A stretch of 27,737 bases of DNA from Ferroplasmaceae archaeon UBA567 (GTDB lineage Archaea > Thermoplasmatota > Thermoplasmata > Thermoplasmatales > Thermoplasmataceae): positions 3,866 to 31,602 of the forward strand of contig DAUP01000138.1 of assembly GCA_002505185.1 (NCBI GenBank), in the 5' to 3' direction. The notes below the pieces were generated by a model. The model saw only the letters and a program-made list of their open reading frames with translations. It was not told the origin of the DNA and did no database searches. Positions 24,854-27,737 of this stretch are shown here, piece by piece; positions within the stretch are counted from its first letter, which is position 1, and each line of letters opens with the position of its first letter. Position numbers and translations under genes: made by a program.

Positions 24854-25624
24854 ATGAAAATAGAGCAAGCCTTATTATCCCAGCTGATGATTTTGTTGAA
24901 TATAAAAAACGGAAAAACAAGGCCTTCAGAGATCTCAAATGATATTGGGATAACGCTCCAGGGTGTTGTCTACCACATTAAAATATTAAGGGAGAAAGGC
25001 TTCATTGATAACAATCATAAGATAACTAAGGAAGGCTTCGATTTTCTATACAATGGCCTGAACTACATAGAAAATTTTGTACATTCCAGTCTTCTAAGCA
25101 TAGACTCCTCTCTTGTGTGGGAAGTTATATCAGATGAAAATATAAAGGCCGGGGAGAGGGTATCACTTTATATGGACAAAGGTTATTTGCATGCCGGAAC
25201 ATATACCGGGAAATGGGCAAATGGGATCACTGTAAAAGATTCCAGGAAAGGAGAATGTACGGGTGTGACCGCCGTTAGAGAGATTATCAATATAAAAAAA
25301 TCAAGAATTATCGTGCTTGCAGTAAACAATGTGGAGAAAATAGATAACATGAATGATCTGTCTGCAACAGTTGCAGATACGCTTAGAAGCGTCGAATTCG
25401 ATTTTCTGGGGACTATTGGAGAAATGGCAAAAAATATTACACAGATCATGAAAATAAAACCACAATTTGAATACGCTTCTATTAATTCGGCCTTTGAGGC
25501 TGCAAGGAGGGGATTCACAACTGCAATACTTGTCTCTGACAGATTTTTCCATTTTTCCTTAACTGAGATTAGGGAGTTGCAATCCAAAAACCCGGGTATA
25601 GAGCTAGATTTGAGGCATATTTAG
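24854..25624 (+). CDS. Winged-helix transcriptional regulator (COG1497/DUF7839-like)
   Basis: 256 residues. Residues 5-70 form a winged helix-turn-helix (RPSEISNDIGITLQGVVYHIKILREKGFI...KITKEGFDFL). The rest is an alpha/beta ligand-type domain: VSLYMDKGYLHAGTYTGKWANGITVKDSRKGECTGV, then a long helix and a final AFEAARRGFTTAILVSDRFFHF. The layout fits the archaeal COG1497 predicted regulators. It follows thiE on the same strand by 53 bases with its own TATA-like sequence, so it might control the thiamine genes, though it does not carry the ThiN sensor domain of the known archaeal ThiR. The role is inferred from position only. Confidence 0.75.
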   Translation: MKIEQALLSQLMILLNIKNGKTRPSEISNDIGITLQGVVYHIKILREKGFIDNNHKITKEGFDFLYNGLNYIENFVHSSLLSIDSSLVWEVISDENIKAGERVSLYMDKGYLHAGTYTGKWANGITVKDSRKGECTGVTAVREIINIKKSRIIVLAVNNVEKIDNMNDLSATVADTLRSVEFDFLGTIGEMAKNITQIMKIKPQFEYASINSAFEAARRGFTTAILVSDRFFHFSLTEIRELQSKNPGIELDLRHI

Positions 25625-25722
25625 ATTTTCATGAATTCTCTTAGCAGAATTATGGTTTTGAAGAATAATCATATGTGCAATTTTGTTAATATTATTATAC
25701 CATTTTCTTATTTGAGAAAAAG

Positions 25723-26373
25723 GTGCCATATAAAATGGAGAGGGATGCTAGAAAGAAAGGGGACATTAAAAATGACGTATTGTATATATTAAATAATAAA
25801 AGCATTTTCAAATGGATACTGAATACAGGTGTTGTCAACTATAACTCACTAGCCCGGTTGATGCAGGTGGAAATTAACAATAAATTTGGGTACAGCCCAA
25901 AAATAAATACGATCTCCACTAACCTTAGAAAGATTTACAATAATAGTTCACTGGCAAAAGTTACAAATCCTTTTTCTGATATGAAAATAGAAATTATTAC
26001 TGGCCTTACCATGATATCTTGTGTATATAACCTGGAAATGATAAATGACTATTTCAAATATTCCCGTGCGTTACGCATAATGCCAGAAACAGATACCCTC
26101 TGGGCCATGGTGAGGTCGGATAGTATGGGTACCGCAATAAAAAATAACCAAATAAAAATGCATGGAGAGTATTTAGAAATTAACATAACAATAGAGAAAA
26201 GCGTCAATAGTGATGATATAATACAGGCGTTTATGCAAATTCTGGTTTTCAATTATGTCAATATATCACAACTAGTTATGTCTACCGATGGCTTTGAATT
26301 ATACATCAGTTCAAAATATTTTGAAAAGGTTATGAAATTAATAAACGAAATAAGAAATAATACATTGATATAA
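25723..26373 (+). CDS. Putative HTH regulator with ACT-like C-terminus
   Basis: 216 residues from GTG 25723; ATG 25735 (MERDARKKGD) is an equally good start. Residues about 25-75 (ILNTGVVNYNSLARLMQVEINNKFG...INTISTNLRKI) look like a winged helix. The second half has two beta-alpha-beta-like units, the second being HGEYLEINITIEKS...DDIIQAFMQILV followed by FELYISSKYFEKVMKLINEI, which resemble ACT small-molecule domains. No metal or catalytic motif is seen. It lies on the same strand 98 bases after another regulator. The family is not recognised with certainty, and the domain reading comes from sequence pattern only. Confidence 0.62.
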   Translation: MPYKMERDARKKGDIKNDVLYILNNKSIFKWILNTGVVNYNSLARLMQVEINNKFGYSPKINTISTNLRKIYNNSSLAKVTNPFSDMKIEIITGLTMISCVYNLEMINDYFKYSRALRIMPETDTLWAMVRSDSMGTAIKNNQIKMHGEYLEINITIEKSVNSDDIIQAFMQILVFNYVNISQLVMSTDGFELYISSKYFEKVMKLINEIRNNTLI

Positions 26374-26497
26374 CTGCATTAAAAATACTTCCTCATATAA
26401 GGGATTCTATAAATCGTGAAATATTCTCCTTGAATATCTGATCTGTTCCGTATTTATGCTCTTATCTCAGAAAGAAGGGGTTTTTTAACATATAAGC

Positions 26498-26540
26498 GGG
26501 AAGTCCCATGCGTTAGCTTGAGGAGGATGTCACTTATCTA
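26498..26540 (+). mobile_element. Decayed IS200/IS605-type right end (copy C)
   Basis: This lies in the gene-free gap 26374-26761. The motif gggaagtcccatgcgttagc, then gaggaggatgtcacttatct, is the most canonical of the three copies: a cccatgc stem, a gtta loop, a decayed partner arm and a GGATGTCAC end, as in TnpB-element termini. No TnpB tail is readable upstream. The rest of the gap is AT-rich (including a T-run at 26481-26486) with nothing else recognisable, apart from promoter-like sequence near 26706-26744. Confidence 0.5.
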
Positions 26541-26732
26541 CAGTTATGTGATCTTAATATCAACCTGTTTTTAATGTGAATATAAAGTATCTATAAATTA
26601 TCAATGTTTCACAATGTTATAATAAGATTTCTGATTTTCTTTTATAATATAACTCATATTTCAGAATAGAAATATAATTATCATTATAATCTCATTTGAG
26701 ATTTACTTATATACTAAATCATAAAAAGATAT

Positions 26733-26744
26733 CATTAAATAAGG
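26733..26744 (+). promoter_or_regulatory. TATA box for the TauE/SafE gene
   Basis: cattaaataagg is centred about 24 nt before ATG 26762. Another candidate, cttatatact at 26706-26715, would give a 26-nt leader. Confidence 0.4.
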
Positions 26745-26761
26745 CTTAACAATAATGTTTC

Positions 26762-27514
26762 ATGTATTTGGTGTACCTGGAATTTATAATACTTGGGATT
26801 ATAGTCGGGGCATTAACCGGTGTTCTAGGGTCTAGCGGTGTTGTGGCTGTCGTTCCTGCACTTATAATTATTAATTCAGAATTGCCTCAAGATGCGATTG
26901 GAACTAGCCTGCTGATAGATGTAATCACTTCCATAATGGTAACCATTGTATATTTCAGATATGGGAGAGTCAATATGAAAAAGGGCTTGCCAATGGTTGT
27001 CGGTGCTATAATAGGTTCACAGGCCGGTGTAAGAATCGCCTTTCTTATACCTCCTGAATACGTTAAATTGAGTTTTGCCATATTTATAATGGCCATGGGT
27101 GTATATTCATTACTCCGGAAAAAGGATATACCGGGAACTACAGCCAAGAAGACTATAAATTTGAGTCCATTCTACGTTATTCTAATTACAATACCCATTG
27201 GCATAGCAACGGGGGTTTTAGGTGCAAGCGGCGGAATAATGTTTTTAATCATAGCAATATTAATATTGAAACTTGATATTAAAACAGCGATAGGTACGGC
27301 TACATTTGCTATGACAATCTCCGCTGCGTCTGGAGCAATCGGTTACATAATTGTAGGGCATATAGTACTAATAGCGGCGTTGATAATAGGTACAATTTCG
27401 ATAATATCCGGTTTTTTATTTTCCAGATTGGGAAATAAAATTCAACCTGCTACTACATATAAGATACTTGGAATTGTGTTCATAAGTATCGGATTGGTGC
27501 AAATTTTAGCATAG
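26762..27514 (+). CDS. TauE/SafE family anion exporter
   Basis: 250 residues with seven or eight helices in two homologous halves, each opening with a glycine-rich motif: IVGALTGVLGSSGVVAVVPAL (about 15-35) and IGIATGVLGASGGIMFLIIAI (about 146-166). This is the TauE/SafE (DUF81) pattern. Members export sulfite, sulfoacetate or related organic anions; in an acidophile living on sulfur or sulfate-rich fluids, sulfite export is plausible but not shown. Its TAG overlaps the Shine-Dalgarno of the next gene, 11 bases before that gene's ATG, so the two are probably co-transcribed. Confidence 0.9.
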   Translation: MYLVYLEFIILGIIVGALTGVLGSSGVVAVVPALIIINSELPQDAIGTSLLIDVITSIMVTIVYFRYGRVNMKKGLPMVVGAIIGSQAGVRIAFLIPPEYVKLSFAIFIMAMGVYSLLRKKDIPGTTAKKTINLSPFYVILITIPIGIATGVLGASGGIMFLIIAILILKLDIKTAIGTATFAMTISAASGAIGYIIVGHIVLIAALIIGTISIISGFLFSRLGNKIQPATTYKILGIVFISIGLVQILA

Positions 27515-27520
27515 GGTGAT
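27514..27520 (+). promoter_or_regulatory. Shine-Dalgarno GGGTGAT before the MFS gene
   Basis: GGGTGAT, overlapping the TauE/SafE stop codon, is five bases before ATG 27526. It fixes that start and shows translation within a shared mRNA. Confidence 0.6.
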
Positions 27521-27525
27521 TTATT

Positions 27526-27737
27526 ATGTTCAAAAATGAATCTTATAAATGGTTTGTATTGATAGTAATGGCAGTTTCGGAATTGATGGTAATGAGCCTC
27601 TGGTTCAGTGCATCTGCAATAGCTCCTGAACTCGCTCCTACATGGGGAGTTAGTGGCGCTGGTACATTGCTTATCACAATGATGGTGCAATTTGGATTCG
27701 TTTTTGGAGCACTAATAAGTGCAACAATAGGTTTAGC
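27526..27737 (+). CDS. MFS transporter, N-terminal part (cut by the window end)
   Basis: The first 70 codons are present. MFKNESYKWFVLIVMAVSEL... gives one helix, then WFSASAIAPELAPTWGVSGAG, then a second helix (LLITMMVQFGFVFGALIS). The short loop with ...APELAPTWGVS... between helices 1 and 2 is typical of major facilitator superfamily transporters. The frame is open to the right edge. The substrate cannot be told; the position after a TauE/SafE exporter suggests a second transport step for a related anion. Confidence 0.8.
   Translation, partial: MFKNESYKWFVLIVMAVSELMVMSLWFSASAIAPELAPTWGVSGAGTLLITMMVQFGFVFGALISATIGL

Noticed and set aside
25183..25587. Long minus-strand frame inside the regulator gene
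   Set aside because: It is a shadow of the plus-strand gene at 24854, with no start signals and no family resemblance.
1..27737. tRNA, rRNA or CRISPR array
   Set aside because: No T-loop GTTCRA with paired arms, no rRNA-like GC-rich block and no regularly spaced repeats were seen in the read-through.

Overview
The window looks like chromosome of an acidophilic, cell-wall-less archaeon of the order Thermoplasmatales, with Ferroplasma or a close relative the best guess. The evidence is low GC, archaeal signature genes (aEF-1beta, the small translation-associated Zn-ribbon protein, DUF981-like and COG1497-like proteins, a B12-binding radical SAM protein resembling the Thermoplasma Ta0216 group), and TATA boxes about 26 nt upstream of start codons, implying many leaderless mRNAs. 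A few genes have a GGTGAT-type Shine-Dalgarno. The genus is inference; no rRNA or tRNA gene was seen.

Layout. 1-2.7 kb: an APC amino-acid permease (minus) diverging from two small membrane proteins. 2.8-5.8 kb: a Trm112-like zinc protein, a UbiE/MenG-like methyltransferase and a B12-binding radical SAM protein, which look like a modification module. 5.9-7.9 kb: an orphan formate-dehydrogenase-like molybdopterin/tungstopterin subunit. 8.3-12.5 kb: a ~1170-residue TPR-like protein translationally coupled to an M50 (site-2-type) membrane metalloprotease. 12.5-13.6 kb: a small minus-strand gene, a decayed IS200/IS605-like end, then Zn-ribbon and aEF-1beta genes. 13.6-17.9 kb: two membrane glycosyltransferases, a phosphohexomutase and a CDP-alcohol phosphatidyltransferase, which look like polar-lipid or surface-glycan synthesis.

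18.2-22.2 kb (minus): five consecutive membrane-protein genes. The largest is a multi-spanning NapH/NosR-like ferredoxin protein whose second Fe-S motif has lost one cysteine. Its membrane part appears to contain two copies of a module also found in the last gene of the cluster, with glutamates inside membrane helices. This is the best candidate here for an undescribed system: a membrane electron-transfer complex, possibly ion-coupled.

22.4-24.8 kb: a tightly overlapping thiamine operon (thiD, a PurM/HypE-like kinase-fold gene, thiE), followed by two DNA-binding regulators. 26.8 kb to the end: a TauE/SafE anion exporter and the start of an MFS transporter.

Three intergenic regions (about 8.1-8.3, 12.9-13.1 and 26.5 kb) carry related degenerate sequences ending in TCACTT(A/C)T. 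They are best explained as decayed right ends of IS605/TnpB-type elements. No intact insertion sequence, CRISPR array, tRNA or rRNA was found.
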